Below, one piece after another: positions 12,870 through 27,016 of a DNA stretch of 64,000 bases (the first letter of the stretch is position 1; each line of letters begins with the position of its first letter). The DNA is from Temnothorax longispinosus (Eukaryota > Arthropoda > Insecta > Hymenoptera > Formicidae). The position numbers and the translations under genes were made by a program. The notes beneath the pieces were generated by a model that saw nothing but the letters and a program-made list of their open reading frames with translations, ran no database searches and was not told the DNA's origin. The stretch covers positions 22,423,701 through 22,487,700 of the forward strand of contig NC_092360.1 of the NCBI RefSeq assembly GCF_030848805.1. The letters are read 5' to 3'.

Positions 12870-13115
12870 TTGTATAATTATATAAAACAAAAGGAAATAA
12901 TAGATAGATTAAGTAGCGACGAGTTAGATAAAGTAAAAGAAGAGGTGTTGAAAAAACTGTGGAAGGAAAAGAAGCTAGAGTATAAGGAAAAGAAGATAGG
13001 AATTAGTACTAAGGTTGCGTTAAAGCGGTATGGAATGTATGAATGTGATAAGAATATTATTGTAAACCAAGTCCACTTCTTGGCTATGTAATAAAGATAT
13101 TGATTGATTGATTGA
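12870..13115 (+). mobile_element. Possible 3' end of a non-LTR retrotransposon, truncated
   Basis: An open frame without an ATG (it opens at TTG) runs to a TAA at about 13089-13091. It encodes a strongly charged segment rich in Lys and Glu. Ten bases later the sequence becomes an ATTG repeat (13099-13115). A frame that closes just before a simple-repeat tail is typical of 3' ends of some insect non-LTR elements. No reverse transcriptase or endonuclease motif is present, so this would be a severely 5'-truncated copy. It could also be a chance open frame next to a microsatellite. Confidence 0.35.
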
Positions 13116-16100
13116 ATAAAAAGATTTAATTTGCTAGTTACCTGTCTACATTTTCTAAGTTTCACTTATTATTATTGTTCCTGTTTTAGTTATTATTGTT
13201 TTCTAAGTTTCTTTATCGCTTAGTCTTTTCCTAAAAGTTGTCCCATTGTTGGTCACATTGATTATCATATAATATTATATCAGATATTACAAAAATTAAA
13301 ACATCTTTAAGACTTAACTAGATGAAAACTTGTTTAGCAAATAAGCAAAGAGCCAGAGAAACGTGAATAAACGAGATTGTGCCATGAAACCAATGAGAAA
13401 TAGAAGCAAGAGTCCTCTCGATGACGTCATCCATGCAAGCCGATTTTTATCGGTCCCGACGCGAAGCCTAAGAAGAAAGAGAAATGTACAGGAAGGAACG
13501 CGTGAGAGACATAAAGAGAGAGACAAGGAGAAAACGGGGGATACTACGAGAATCTGCGGACTCAGAGAGAGAGAAGGGATATCTCGAAGACTCGTCGTGA
13601 TGCTCGGCAAAGGCCATTTACTGGTGACAGAGACAAATAGAACCGGGTACGTTCCAGAAGGAGGGTCTGCGCGAGGAAGGGAAACTCTACGTGTGTCGTC
13701 TAGTTAGACGAAGCAAAAGGAAGGGAAGGACGGGATGAGAAACCCCATGCGCAAGATGCACTACGGGAATGAATTCCGTCACGATGTGCCCCCTTATGGC
13801 AGGGCTGTGACTGCGACCTGCGAGTACCCTATGCGCCCTTTTAATAATTTCGTGACAATTAATGAACGGGCGCGTCCTTCAGTAGCAAACTAAGTGGCAA
13901 ATGAGAGACACAAGAAAGAGAGAGAGAGAGCGAGAAATGCATTTTTTACGGAGCTGCATTTACGACAAAAAGTAATTGATTAGTTAAACGTCATTTGCAG
14001 ATATTTATTATTATCGCATAAATGTTTTGCTAGATTTTTTATATCAAGAGACATGGTAGTGTCTCGCACCAAGTACACGCGCAGCGCGAGACCGCCGTGA
14101 CTCTTTTACGCGAACGCACGAGTTGCAAGTACCCGAGATTTTGAGATCTCAATAACGAATGAACGGATCAAGTTCTTTATGTACACGATAAAAAGTAAAT
14201 TAAAAGAATTAATTCGTTAATTAGGTAACGCGAAAGAACTAATACACAGTGCGTGTGCATATATGTTTGTGTGCGTGGATTAATATCAGACGCGATTAAT
14301 AACGGGCCGGGTTTATAAACTTCGATTACTACGCGCGCATGTAATGCTTGTAACCGCTCGTTGCGTATTATACGATTGTGCATATAAACCGCCTATCGCG
14401 GGTCAAAGTGGATAACGATGCTCGCTTACTGTCGAAAGTTGCGTATGATCGTTACTTGACCAATGCATGTGCGTTAAAAATAATACAGAATGGTTCAAAA
14501 GGAATCGTGCAGTTCTTATTAAATATGACTTGGACTTGTAGAGTTTAATATTGGTAAGAAAAATAATACTGAAATACTACTAAATAATATTTGCCGTCCT
14601 CTCTCTTTCAATATAGGTATTTTTTGTTTAATTTCAATAGAAGTTCAGAAAATAATAAATTATATTCCTCTCTCCAATCTTAAATCAGTTTCGTTACGGT
14701 ATATTTCTTTAAATATAACTGTGAATTATAATAATAATAATTTTTTCATACTAAAGCTTAATTCACACTAAAATCATATTTCTAAATTAGAATTGTTGTG
14801 TATTTTTCGAAGTATTAGTCATTCTAGAATTTGTTGAAGAATTGATTAACAAAGAAATAGCTTTAGAACATCCTTTACACTGCACGAAAGCCCGTAAAGT
14901 TCCGTGGAAACGGTTTCAAGCTCTAAACTCTATAATTAACGGCCGAAGCTGTTCTCGGCCTGGCCTGTCGAAACGCCCTGCATGCACAGCGTCCCCAGCG
15001 AATTCGGGGACACTTTGCACACGCTCCGAATGTAATTGCAGCTCATAATCCGTAGGACTAATAAGCACAGTTCCGAGGCGCAACATTAATATTCGACAGA
15101 CATCAAAACATTATTTACCAATGACGATTCGTATACTGTTGTGAACGAATGGCTGCCTGCAAATTGCAAAATTTGTAGTCCCATTGGAAACTGCATTAGC
15201 TGAGATGCGCTGGCATATGGCAAAAGGGACAAAGTTTGCTCTTCGAGCACCAACGGGACATGACATCTCACGAGATTGGTAAACGTTGGCATTCGCTCGA
15301 CACGTTTGCTAGTTGTTAGGTTTTCATAGCAAAAGAAAACTTTTTCCGGAAAAAGATACGATAATATTAAATAAATAATACTAATGTGGAAAAAGTTTAG
15401 TTTTCTCTCTCTGACATAAGTAACAATATTTTAATAATGTTATGCGATAAGAATAATATAGAGTATTTACGATCTATGCGCGTAAGATTTAATATAGCAA
15501 ATAAATAGTTAACTGAGTTAAAACACTAATCTTATAATTTAACAATAAATACATGTGTATATAAACAATTTTTGCAAAATATTAAAATTATGAGTACAAC
15601 ATAGAATAAGAAAAATGTCTCAGTGTTTATAAAGTCATAAATGTGACATACAATTATTTGATCAAACTGCAATTCTTATTTTTCTTGTCAAAGTACGTTT
15701 TTGCGAAGACATCAGAAATTCAATTCTCGAATTCAGGTCACACCTCGGTGTGCATCACTTGGTACAAAACAGTGGCTGCGTTTCAACGAAGCCGCATCCA
15801 GCTGTTCCCATATTACGAAATGGGGTGAAGACTCTGTTTAGAAATTCGAATACGGGAGCGAGGCCGGACACGAGGGTTACAACTTACGACTTACAGAACT
15901 TACAGTTTGAGGGAAAGGAACAGAGACGCGTGCATGAATATTAGAAGGGACGTTCCACGAAAATATGGTAGTGACGCTATCGACGGGAGAGGGGATGATA
16001 TGTCGACGGTCGCAGAGAGGTCGGGGATGAAAGAGAAGAGGGATGTTGCTTGTACAGAGCTGCCTGTTAAGTTTCCCGAGTATTATAGCGTACGTCGAAG

Positions 16101-16281
16101 CTCCCCGAGGGACGCCAGGGTTTTGGGGTTGGTTGTCCGGGAGGATCGACCCAGGGGTATGCTCACCGTCGTTCTGGCCTAAACCGACTTGGGAAGCGGG
16201 TAGAGAGTGAGAAGTGGGGAACGGGATTTCCCTCCGTTGCCCCACTGCGTTGTCCTATATGCGATAAATTGCCAAAAGTGC

Positions 16282-16336
16282 ATGGGGGAGAAAGAGAGAA
16301 AAAGAAAAAGGGAGGAAAGAGGGAGAGAAAAGCTGC
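16282..16336. repeat. Polypurine simple-sequence tract
   Basis: An uninterrupted run of A and G on the plus strand, imperfect GA/GAAA units. Confidence 0.85.
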
Positions 16337-19300
16337 AAATTCATACAATAATTCAATATACAATAAATAATATTCCAATAACTCTATATTGTTTTACTTG
16401 ACTATAAAAATCAATACTTATAAAAGCATTGTATTAAATGACGCATCAAATATCCAATGAGACACACATTATCGCTTATCACGGTTTACGGAAACCGGTC
16501 ATTTAATAGGGCTGACACTTCAAGTTTCAGGAAACTTCCATCGTATTGTATTGCGCTGTCCAAACTCTCGTGACAAATTATCGTTGAGAAGCAAGTGCAA
16601 AATTAAACAGTTAAAGATAATAGCTGTACCATTATGATGTCAAAGTAAATGAATCAACGAATCCCGTTAGATATGGCTTTGTCAACGAAATCAGTTTAAT
16701 TTGATAAGGCAGATTCGTCAGTTATTTTGATATCAGTCTAACGTATAGGAAGTCGCGAATGACGTTGATTATTATACCGTCTCTAGACTTCAGAACATTT
16801 TAACAGCTACCCTATTTTTAATAACTTATGCGCGATTTTGTATATTTCTACCTACTAGCTTAAAAAATTTGTTTTTGTTCTTTTTTCCGGCCTTCTCTTT
16901 ATTTTTGTTATTTCTATTTTCTTAAATTACTTATTAATGTTCCAATATAAACTTTATGGCGATAGTGCATCAGGCGGTCATTCATTATCGTGCGCAGTAA
17001 TAGATCGAAGAACGAAAAACAGTGTCTGGATGACATCCGTCATAGTGCAGCAGTCACCGACGATGCGTCAGAACGTGATGAATCGGCGTAACCGAAATAA
17101 TGCAACGAGATGCGCGGGCATGTTGGACGACCATATGGACGTGCATTTGCGAGCTGTCACGTCAAGAGAAGGGCTCGACGAAACCGCCACGAGACACAGT
17201 GTTCCGCGACATCATGTCACAACTTCGTGATCTGATTTCCAATTTTTTGCGAGTCAAAAATCTTATACAAATACAGCTTGTAATAAGGTAAAACAAAATA
17301 TAATGCATAAAATAATCTTTTAGAAAGTCAGGATTCTTTTTTGTGACTAAGAAAGATTTTATTCTTTGCAATCATCTTTTTATATTTTGCAATTATTCAC
17401 AATTTAACCCAAAGCATAATCATTCTCTTCGTAAAAGAAAAATTAAATTTAAAATCAAAGATGCAATAGTGTATTCGAGAAAAACACATACTGAGAATTT
17501 GTGGAGATTATATAATCCGTAATTATTTGGAATTAAATCCATTTTCAGAATATAACATTTTTAACTCAGGATTACTTTAAAAATCGGATTCCGAGGTTAC
17601 GATGTAAGGTCGTGGGATATATATACCGTGTATTATATACGACATCGAGATATCGCTATCAGACACACCTGTCACACACCGACGTAGGGTTCTCGACGAC
17701 TTTCCGTTTCGCCGCGAGAATTCGTATAGCCTCTTCCCATTGTAACGAAATAACAGCAGTCTGTGTCACCACTGTAGCACTATAACCACAAATCATTCAC
17801 GTTTTTAGACGCTTTGTCAAATAGAGTTTTCCGCCCGAATATACTGTCCCGTGTAAACTGTTTCCGGATGTCATCAAAATAAACTAAAATGATAAATTTG
17901 TTTCTTTGCATTAATTGCAAAATATATTATTTTTTCAAAATCGTTAATTAATAATTAAATCGTTAATTAATATTCATGGCATCATATTTACGTTTGAAAT
18001 TAGTGCAAATTTAATATAAAACATTTCTTCTTTAAACATTAAATTTGTACATTATTATTATGTTTAGTGTTGTTTAACAGAAAAATGTAAAAATGTTAGA
18101 TACATTCATGCTTTCATAAATAAGAATTTTTAATGGATAACAGTTTTCCAATTCCCATTATTAATGTATTTTTGACACAAACTATCAGCACTCCTTCTCC
18201 GAAAGAAAATCTCTGCAGAATGTTCGTGAAATGATTATTTTCAAGCGACTGCAATGCGGTGATACTCATTACACGTGAGTGCTATATCGAATGTCAATTG
18301 CATCGATAGCATAACACAACAAACGCACAGCTGCATATTATTCACCGCATGATAAACGTTCATTGGAACGATTTGATTGCAATCTGCAGAGAATGAATTT
18401 TTAGCATGGAAATCAACTCACCATTACGCACCGATTTCTGCAATTAATCACTATATGGTAATCACGTTCGCCACGATTATCGCGCGATTTCCGTCACACA
18501 ATTATAACGATGCCAAAAAAATGATTTTTCTACGAAAGTATCGCGGCACATTAAGATGGAAATCTCTGCGTGATACTTATGATACTTATCATAAACTTGT
18601 ATTACAGGTTACATATACAGTATCCCAGAACTTAATGATAGAATTTGTATTTCAAGTTTTATTGTCTTTAAAAAAAAAGACGCATAATAATGTGAATTGT
18701 TCTTTATAGCATTAAAAATTAAATATCTTGATAACAAAATCTCAAATTAAATTCTGGAAAAATATATAATTTGATTGCATTCAAATTGCAAAAATTAAAC
18801 AAAATCTTATTTAATGTTTTTTCAGAAACTTTTACCTTCAAAATATACAACTTGAAAATTATTGATGCCACATTTCAATTAAGAGAGAAGAAAATACTTC
18901 AGATTAATCAAAGAATATCTATGATTAAAGCTTAAACGTTAAGATTTCTGTGATACTTTATATTAACCGTAATCACATGCAGAAGGGAAAAGGGAAAGAG
19001 ACGCCGCGCCGATGCTGCAAACACCGAACACGCTTTTACGAGAATCCCACGTTTAATACACTTTGGATGACTTTTAAATCACCTGGCGGAGCCTGTCGCA
19101 TAAAGCTCTTGGGCCTCGCCCCGAGCTTGCGAGGCAACTTAAGGCTTTTCCAACCCGCCTCTAATCCAGTTTTGATTATAAATCACTTAAAGCCACCATC
19201 CCGAGACGGCGAAACGAAGTTTCCGAAGGCTGCGCCACGCCGCGTCCACATTTACCGACTTGTCCGGCTAGCCCGTAATTGAAGGATTTATCTACAAAAG

Positions 19301-22300
19301 TGCTGCGCGCGTAGAGAAAAGTCGAGGATGTGGGTGGTTGGGCACAAGAGGGACAACTTTTTTCTAATTTGTCCAAGAAGTTTTTGTTTTAAGCACCGTT
19401 ACACCTGCGATATCGATTAGTTTCGAAGCTACCGCGCGATAAACGTATACGTACCGTCCAGTTCGAGGGAAAGTGGCGTAAATCGAACTTCGAAACGCAA
19501 CCAATTTTACGCAAGATGCGATTACAAATTAACACGCCGCGTATCAGTTTTAATAGGATTATCTAAAATTGATTTACGTCCCTTCAGCATAAGCAGCAAC
19601 GCGAGCCTCCGGCAAATCGCTATACGTCTTGCTGAAACATTGTCCGTGCGTGCTTATATTTAGATTTGCATGTCATGTGCGTCATAATAAAACGCGCATA
19701 ATTCATCGTCTGGGAAAAGAAACGAAATGAGATTTCTGGGTTGCTATAATTTATGACATTCTAAATGCTATTAATAATGGCACGGATATATTTACCGACG
19801 ATCTAAATATCTATTTACATGTGTAAAAAATGTATTAAAATACAAGAAAAAATATGAAAAGTTCTAAAATTTATTAAAACATTAAAAAATGTGTGATAGA
19901 CTATATTTTAAAAGCTTTTTTAAAAGAAATCTTACAATCTTATTATTTATACGTGTAAAGTTTTAACATATCCGAATATATTAAGTTTATTGCATTTTTA
20001 TTATAACAAATACTTCACCACTTTTTATAGTTATTAATAGGAAATTATTATTGACATTTTTCATTTTATATCAACAACAAACAGCTCGACAAAAATGTTA
20101 TTAAATAGATGCTAAATTTAAAGCTGTTTATTAATCTGACCGAGTTACGCGCGGATTTTCTAAACAAAGAAAAAGGGAAGCGTCCTCGTGAGAAAAGGCT
20201 AATGCAAGACCTTGTTAAATTAATTTTCATTGAAAGGGTTAACGAAGCGGCCGGCCTGTCTATGCGATTAAGCCCATCGAGATGCACTTTATTGATTATA
20301 TTTCCGTCATGCCTTTCGCACAGATGCTACCCGAGCTGGCTTGCATTAAGTACGACTATAATAGTGCGTCTTTTGTTCGGCCATTCGATCACGAATGGAC
20401 TTATTTGCTCTATAATAGTTCTATTTCTGGAACACTAAGTATAATTTGTTTGTGTGCGCATGTGTGCATTTCTAATAACATAAAAATGTAAAATAACATG
20501 CCTATACAGCATCTTTTATACTTCTATATTATTGTTGCTTGTTATTCTTACTTTTAGTTGTTTCTATATTTATATATCATTAACTTATTAAATAAACTTT
20601 TGTAATTTCTATAAATAATTTGCTCTATCAGGAGCCTTACTTTGTAAGCCAAATAAATTTTTTATTTATTCATTAATTTACCTAATTTTCTCTAACTTTT
20701 CCTGCATAAAAATAATATATCCATAAAAATAATTCTATCAGATGAATCAGTATATCACATGAAGAAATCCTTTCTCGTTACATTCAAAATTACCGTTTTT
20801 ATATTTGCATCTCTCTATTGTGTTTCTAGCCTACGTGACACATATCCGCGGCATATCAAATGACATGACATTGAGCATTTCCCAAAAGTGGTATTGTGAG
20901 ATCGAATGGATTAATGTCGGCTGACTCATAGCGAGTGCGAGTCGCCTTACCAGGTAAGAGCAAGTTAAAGCCAATCTGCACTTATCGTCGTATTATCACG
21001 ATGATACACCACGCCAAGGTTCCTCGTCCTAAATACGTCGTAGCAACATCAAATTGCAGCAGGCACGCATTACGTCAGGTTAGCAGGTGATTCATTGCGG
21101 ATAACGTCGCGCCGAGATAATTGCGATCGTTATGCGCAAACAAAGCCGAGTGGAACCGTCGAGCGCGTAACGAGATGTCATATCGACTCCTAGAATCTAT
21201 TGCATGAGGCTGAGGCGAAGTCCACGCCTCATGAGAGAGAAAGGAAACATCTCATCATAGATGCCTTATCAAGAGTTTCGAAACAGACCTTATAATATCG
21301 AACATCGATATTAAAAATATTTAAAATTTAGTGTCGATTAATTTATACATGATAATTAACTTTTATCTCCTAAATTTTCTCTCTTGGGATGAGATGTGGA
21401 GAAACAAATAAACCGTATATAATGGTTAAGCCACCCTCAAGATACCTTTTCGCTAAGCAGACCTATTATAAGCATATGTAACATGTCATAGACTGCGAGA
21501 AACCGTAATAACACCAGAAGAGGAAAGAGAGAAGAGGTTAAAGGAAAGAAAGCGTTCTCTCGCACGGATATAAAAATACCTCGAGTTTCCAAGGGAACGA
21601 GTTATAGTCCCCCTTTTCTCGCCGTCTAATTTTCCCGTTCTAGTGCAGGGGTAACTGTGCGAAAGCTGACGCGCAAGCTTCGCCCAAAGACACCGGGCAC
21701 ACACATATTTACAAACGCGACTCTCGCGACCCTTATCCGGTAATCTCTTTTCCAAAGAGAACGCGCGCGCGGCGATGCTATCTCTCGACGAAATTGTCCG
21801 CTACAAAACTCCATCCAGCCAGCGGCGCGGGCGTGCGTATCGTTGCCATCGGCGTCATTTTGCTTACGAGTAAGAACCGTTTCCGAGGGTAAAGGCGCGA
21901 TATCCGCGCGATAACTCGTGAATACGGTGGCGGCGGCGGATTTTTCTCGGGCGAGGCTGCTGGTGGCGAAGCGAGAGGACGACCGGAGGGTAGGGTAAGC
22001 CGCAAGCCGGCCAATGTAATTTCATCTACTTTTTATTGGCGCGAAACGGACTTTAAGGCCTTAAGCCACTTAGATTTAATAGCGCGACCGCGTTATACGG
22101 TCGGCCGTACGTTCTGGCTAGGTCGGCGAGAAAAGAGAAAAGTAAAGGGAAGATAAAGCAGAGAGTAGAGTGGGAAGGAGACGAAGGATGAGGAAACGCT
22201 TATTGGAAGATAAAAAAGATAATATTATAATATTATATGTTGATTATATGCCAACCAGAGATGAGATAATATTATATCTTAATAAGCGTCAAAACTCTTT

Positions 22301-22698
22301 AAACAAGACCACAAAAAGTAAGATTTAATTAAATTTTAATAGACAGCATGTTCAATCAATCTTTCCTGGAAGAGAATTCGATTATACTCGATAAATATAC
22401 GTATTACACTCTGTAATTATAGAATAACCTAATAAAATATAAAGGTTTAAAAGCAACTTGACGATAAGTAAGCTATTATAATTAAGTATATTGTGATCAG
22501 TATAGTTTTATAAATTATTTAACAAAAGATCGGAGATGGAAAAGTGTATAAATTAAAAATTTTACGTAAATGGAGCAGCGTAGCTATTTTTCAATGATAA
22601 AAGTGAAAAACGCATATTGTGACTGAAACGCATTCATAATGTTCCGAGTAATGACTCGTCTACGAACACTTGTAGATCGTATACGTAAGTGATAATAA

Positions 22699-22738
22699 CA
22701 AGAGAAAGAGAAAGAGAAAGAGAGAGGAAAAGGGGAGA
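22699..22738. repeat. GAGAAA-type purine microsatellite
   Basis: Imperfect tandem AGAGAA units on the plus strand, all purine. Confidence 0.85.
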
Positions 22739-25049
22739 GACGTCGATTGAGAATTGCGCACGCGAGATACAGAGCGGATTAAATCGTGTAATCCATTACA
22801 TGCGCGCCGGTAAAAAGAGCAGAAGCAGAGAATAGGCTCGCGCGTACGTGGAATGGAACGGAGCGGAGCAGCTCTCGCACCGAATCGCACCGCTCTGCTT
22901 TTGTATTAACCCAGTTCAGTTCGCCGGGCTCTTTATTGATTCCGGTGCCGGCAAGGCGGTGTGAACGAAATCTCATTCTTAACAAGTTCAACGGCTCCGG
23001 AGCCGTCGGTGAGCGTGCACTTTGTTACCGGTGTGTAACGGATCGATTATTGGGAACGTCGAACGACCTCGCTGAGTACATCTCGTTCCGCAATTCAATC
23101 GAACGGTTTTTCGGTCAAAATCGGTTACAAACAAATAAAAATCGTATGACATTTCGAGGATGGCGCATAATTTTGCACAAACTTGATTTTTAATTGCACA
23201 AAACAAGTAAGAAACATTTTGAGGAATTTAAATTATTATTAAGGAATATATAACATTCTTCCGCAAGTAGATTTCGAGATTGAAATAACTGTAGTTATTT
23301 CCTGATTATCTTGTATAATTTTTATGCAAAAGAAAGTATATTACAACTTCAAATAACTTGTCTATACTTAGAGAAAGCTAGTTAGATATGTGTAAATTAA
23401 CACTTAATTAGTTCGACATCGGACACATACGGTGATACATGTATAATGTTACCAGACTAATTAAGAGAAATAAGTCGAGAATTTTAAAGAAGCCTGATCT
23501 GATATAAAACATGTACATGTCCACTAATGATCTGTCGCCTAGTCGACAATCTTGAAAAAAGATTATGTAGAGAACTTGTATACTAAATATTTTAAGAATT
23601 ACGTGAATGTATGCGTTCACTATTCTAAAATCTTATCAGTAATTCTTACCCTATCTTTTCGTCTCATCTTCACGTGTCGGAATTATTGTGTACGCGCGGC
23701 GCTTGTGATCTCCGTCCACAATAATTCATGTTAATTAACAGGTTGGACGTCACGAAGTGGCATCAAAAAGTGCAGGTATTCAGCGTATGCTCGCGCGGGT
23801 TCGAGATTTCAAAAACATTCTCGACGTAGAAAATTAATTCGTGCGACGAGAAAGAGACGACAATTTTAGTCACGCGGGTGACTCGGTCATCGTTTTAAAA
23901 AGGCTTCTTGAAAATAGCGCCGTGGTATCGCGATCTGTATCTGTGAACGAGATTTCCGGTATGCAAGGACAACTAAGTCCACGAAGATGGAGAAAGAGAA
24001 AATACGAGAGTGGAGCGCACAAAAGGTATGCGAGAGTGACGGATACGTCTGCTAACATCTGCGGCTACCGATTGCTCTGTCCGCTATCCTTTCCAATTAA
24101 TTACCATATTCGATCGTCGCGGTCCACATTAGTCAGTCAAAAAAATATAAAACGCCTCATTATTTCAGCCGTGAGAATTCTTCGAGAAATGTAAGGCGTG
24201 GAACTTGAACGTGATATTATGCCATACATGGCGCAATATAGCTGAAAAAAACGTAAATCATAATACCTAGAAAATTTTAGTGGAAAAAAGCCGTGGTTAT
24301 TTTGATTTAGAAAAGAATATATATTTACACACTATGTCTTGTTACGACTTCTTTTAAAATAAAAATCATTTTGAAATCTTTTATCAACTATAAAAATGCT
24401 TACGAATACAATATTTGCAATGAATTGAATAATATATAGTTAACGCTGACGTAATAAATAATAATTCGTAACAAAGTTCCATTAGAATGTACACATCTGC
24501 CTTTGAAACTATCAGAAGTATTATACAGATATAAATAGTCGCACATTTATCAATCGTGCGCTCTTTCTTATTTCTTTTTCACTCTTAGGTATGTGTTTTT
24601 CGCACGTGCGTTCGAGTCACCGCATTATTCTCGGCAAAGTACTGTCACGCATTCCTGCAGCATTTCGTAATGTGCAGTTTTCTTAGCGATAACTGTTTTG
24701 CTTAGCGAAAGAAACCGTCGTACAACGCGTAACGCGGCGCGGCGCGGCGTCTCGGCGTAATTGTTTCGCGCGTACGACAGGGCGCTCGTTTTTCGTTTTA
24801 TGGGCTGAAAACTATTAAATTCTCGTGCATTGATTCTCTCGCATAATAGGCAGCTAATACAGCCGCAAGTACGCGCGTAAGAACCAACGCTCGAGCTGAT
24901 GTAACAAGATTCGCAAGGTGAAGACCAAGACCATCCTTTCGCGTATATCCGTTTTATCTAATCTTTTCGACGACGACGATGATCGATCCGTCCGATAAGC
25001 AACGCGAGTCGCTCGTTTTCCCAGGAGATTCCGGGTAATCATGCAACGG

Positions 25050-26490
25050 CACTCAACACCGCTAATCGATAGGTATTATTTCCTGAATCGCTCGGAAAAT
25101 CGCTTGGCAATTTGCATTCGATTTATATTCCGAGAACAAGACAGATTATAATGCTTCGCGACGGAGATTAAGTCCTCGGATCTTCTTGATTCAAGAATAA
25201 CTCGAAGGCCTTGGGGGATGGAATGGCAATGAAGTGATAGTTCAACTTCCTGAACTTCGGCAAAACGATATACTCGAAGCTTAACTCATTTTAAACGGTG
25301 TAAGCTCGGATAGGATAATTGAAACCATTGAACGAATGAGATATATAACTGATTTTCTAATTATGTAATTAGATAATGATATATTATAACAATATTGTAA
25401 AAAAATGTATTTATTATCATCATATAATTATTTAACAGCATGGAATTATCTCAAAAACAGCTACTAATTTTATTATTTAAAACTTGTTCTACCTTAATAG
25501 GTACAATCAGCCATTAAATCCTAAATCCCAGGTTTGAAGATCTAATCTAATTCAATTTATACCCTGTATTTTAATGTTTTATCGTGTTTTATTTTTACTC
25601 ATGTGTTACCTTGTTCGTAATATTTTAAAATTCTATACCTTGCGCCATTCTGAGAGCTTCATTGTTGCAAATTGTGCTACCTGTTCGAAATCTTTCCGAG
25701 TCATTAAACTTTCGAATTATGTTTGCCCGTCAGCATCAAATAATTATTATTTGCCGGATACTTGTCGTAATTTGCATTCGATTGATATTCAAGATTAACA
25801 AACACGACACTTCAACCGGGGTATTAAATCTGCGATTAGGTTTTTCGCTTCGAGCTCTCACGAATTAAACCTAAGATAGCTCGAGAGAGTCTCGAGAAGG
25901 AATACGTAAAAGAGCTATACACGGCTTAGTACATGCTATTTTGTTTCGCAAAGTGTTTTCAAGCTTATAATATTCGAGGGTAGGTTTTTCAAGATAGACA
26001 TTGCATAATCGAGTAATGGCTCCATCTTCATGCTGCAACCAACAATAAGCGATTGTTATTATGCTGCACGAAGCTAAACATTTGTTTCGATTTGCATTTC
26101 TTTGATGACGCCAGAATAACAAACATTACTGCTATTCAGCGCGGATATTAAGTGCGGCTTCTCCCCAGATAAACCGAAGGTCTTGAACAGAATTGCAATA
26201 TATAAAGAGGCAACAGACTTCACTTGCTACATGAACTCTGATATTTGTCTCGCAAAAGCGCTTTCGAACATATAATTCTTCGGAATCCGGTATTTCCGAA
26301 GTAAAATAATGGCCCGCAGAATCGAGTTAACGGTTTTCCACCACGGCTAAGTGATTGGTATTATTTCTTACATGAAGCCGGGAAGTCTGTGATTTGCATT
26401 CGATTTGTGAAAGTCTGGGAAAATTTGCTCACAGTAATCCCGACGGATTCCACCGCGGAAATTAAGTCTGCAAGTCTCTCTATAAGTCCG
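25050..26490. repeat. Highly diverged tandem family, unit about 300-330 bp
   Basis: At least four related units are alignable by eye. Shared landmarks in order are GGTATTATTTC, then TTTGCATTCGATTTATATTC, then CGCGGAGATTAAGTC, then a GAAGGTCTTG-like block, then a TTCGCAAAACGATATTC-like block. The TTTGCATTCGAT landmark falls at about 25109, 25769, 26089 and 26391. The last two spacings are about 320 and 300 bases; the first is about twice that, suggesting a lost or unrecognisable copy between 25330 and 25640. The units differ by many substitutions and indels, so the array is old. No coding capacity is shared between units. Confidence 0.6.
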
Positions 26491-26885
26491 GATATATTTT
26501 TTTAAATTTTGACCATACAAAAAAGGAAATAAATGGATCCTACGTGTTTTCTCTTTTTATCGAAACTATATCTACTAGATATATCATTAAAAAATATATA
26601 TTTACTATAAAAAATTTTTTTCATAAAAAATGTTTCCCATAAAAAACGCATATATATGATTTACGAGAAAATTATACATTATACGATTCGTTTAGGATAA
26701 AAATTATTGCGAGGACAGAGAAACATCAATGCGAAACATTAGATGCTTCTTTGATTATCATCATCTCAATGAAAGAGGAACGAAATCCAGCCATAGCTAA
26801 TCAACGACAAAACATTACTACTTTTGCATTCTAGAAAGCAGGACGCTAGAGATATCTCGTTCGAGTATTGTACAAAAGAAAGTTA

Positions 26886-27016
26886 GGGCCAAAGCACATT
26901 ACATGGCGTAGCGATAAACGACGATCGTAGTCCTGGATCTGACAAATCAGGATACGCCTAAGCTTGTGCGTTACTTACGTCGTCCACGACTACGACTGTC
27001 ATATGTGCTTTGGCCC
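26886..27016. mobile_element. PIF/Harbinger-like MITE, 131 bp
   Basis: The ends are inverted repeats: GGGCCAAAGCACAT on the left and ATGTGCTTTGGCCC on the right. It is flanked by TTA at 26883-26885 and 27017-27019. A 3-bp TTA duplication with GGG/GGC-starting ends is characteristic of PIF/Harbinger MITEs. The interior has partly symmetrical sub-terminal blocks with CGACGATCGTAG-like sequence and no open frame, so it would depend on a transposase encoded elsewhere. Confidence 0.8.

Larger units (their letters stand above)
13116..25049. other. Noncoding, alternating AT-rich and CpG-containing patches
   Basis: No gene is supported. GC-richer patches lie near 13370-14460, 14840-15320, 15830-16260, 18960-19560, 20860-21250, 21480-22130, 22620-23130 and 24580-25060, separated by AT-rich DNA. 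Purine-rich simple sequence occurs at 16282-16336 and 22699-22738. Open frames of 60-120 codons occur on both strands of the GC-richer patches, as expected by chance. If the plexin promoter lies near 41 kb, these patches are intronic and are candidates for regulatory elements. Confidence 0.45.
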
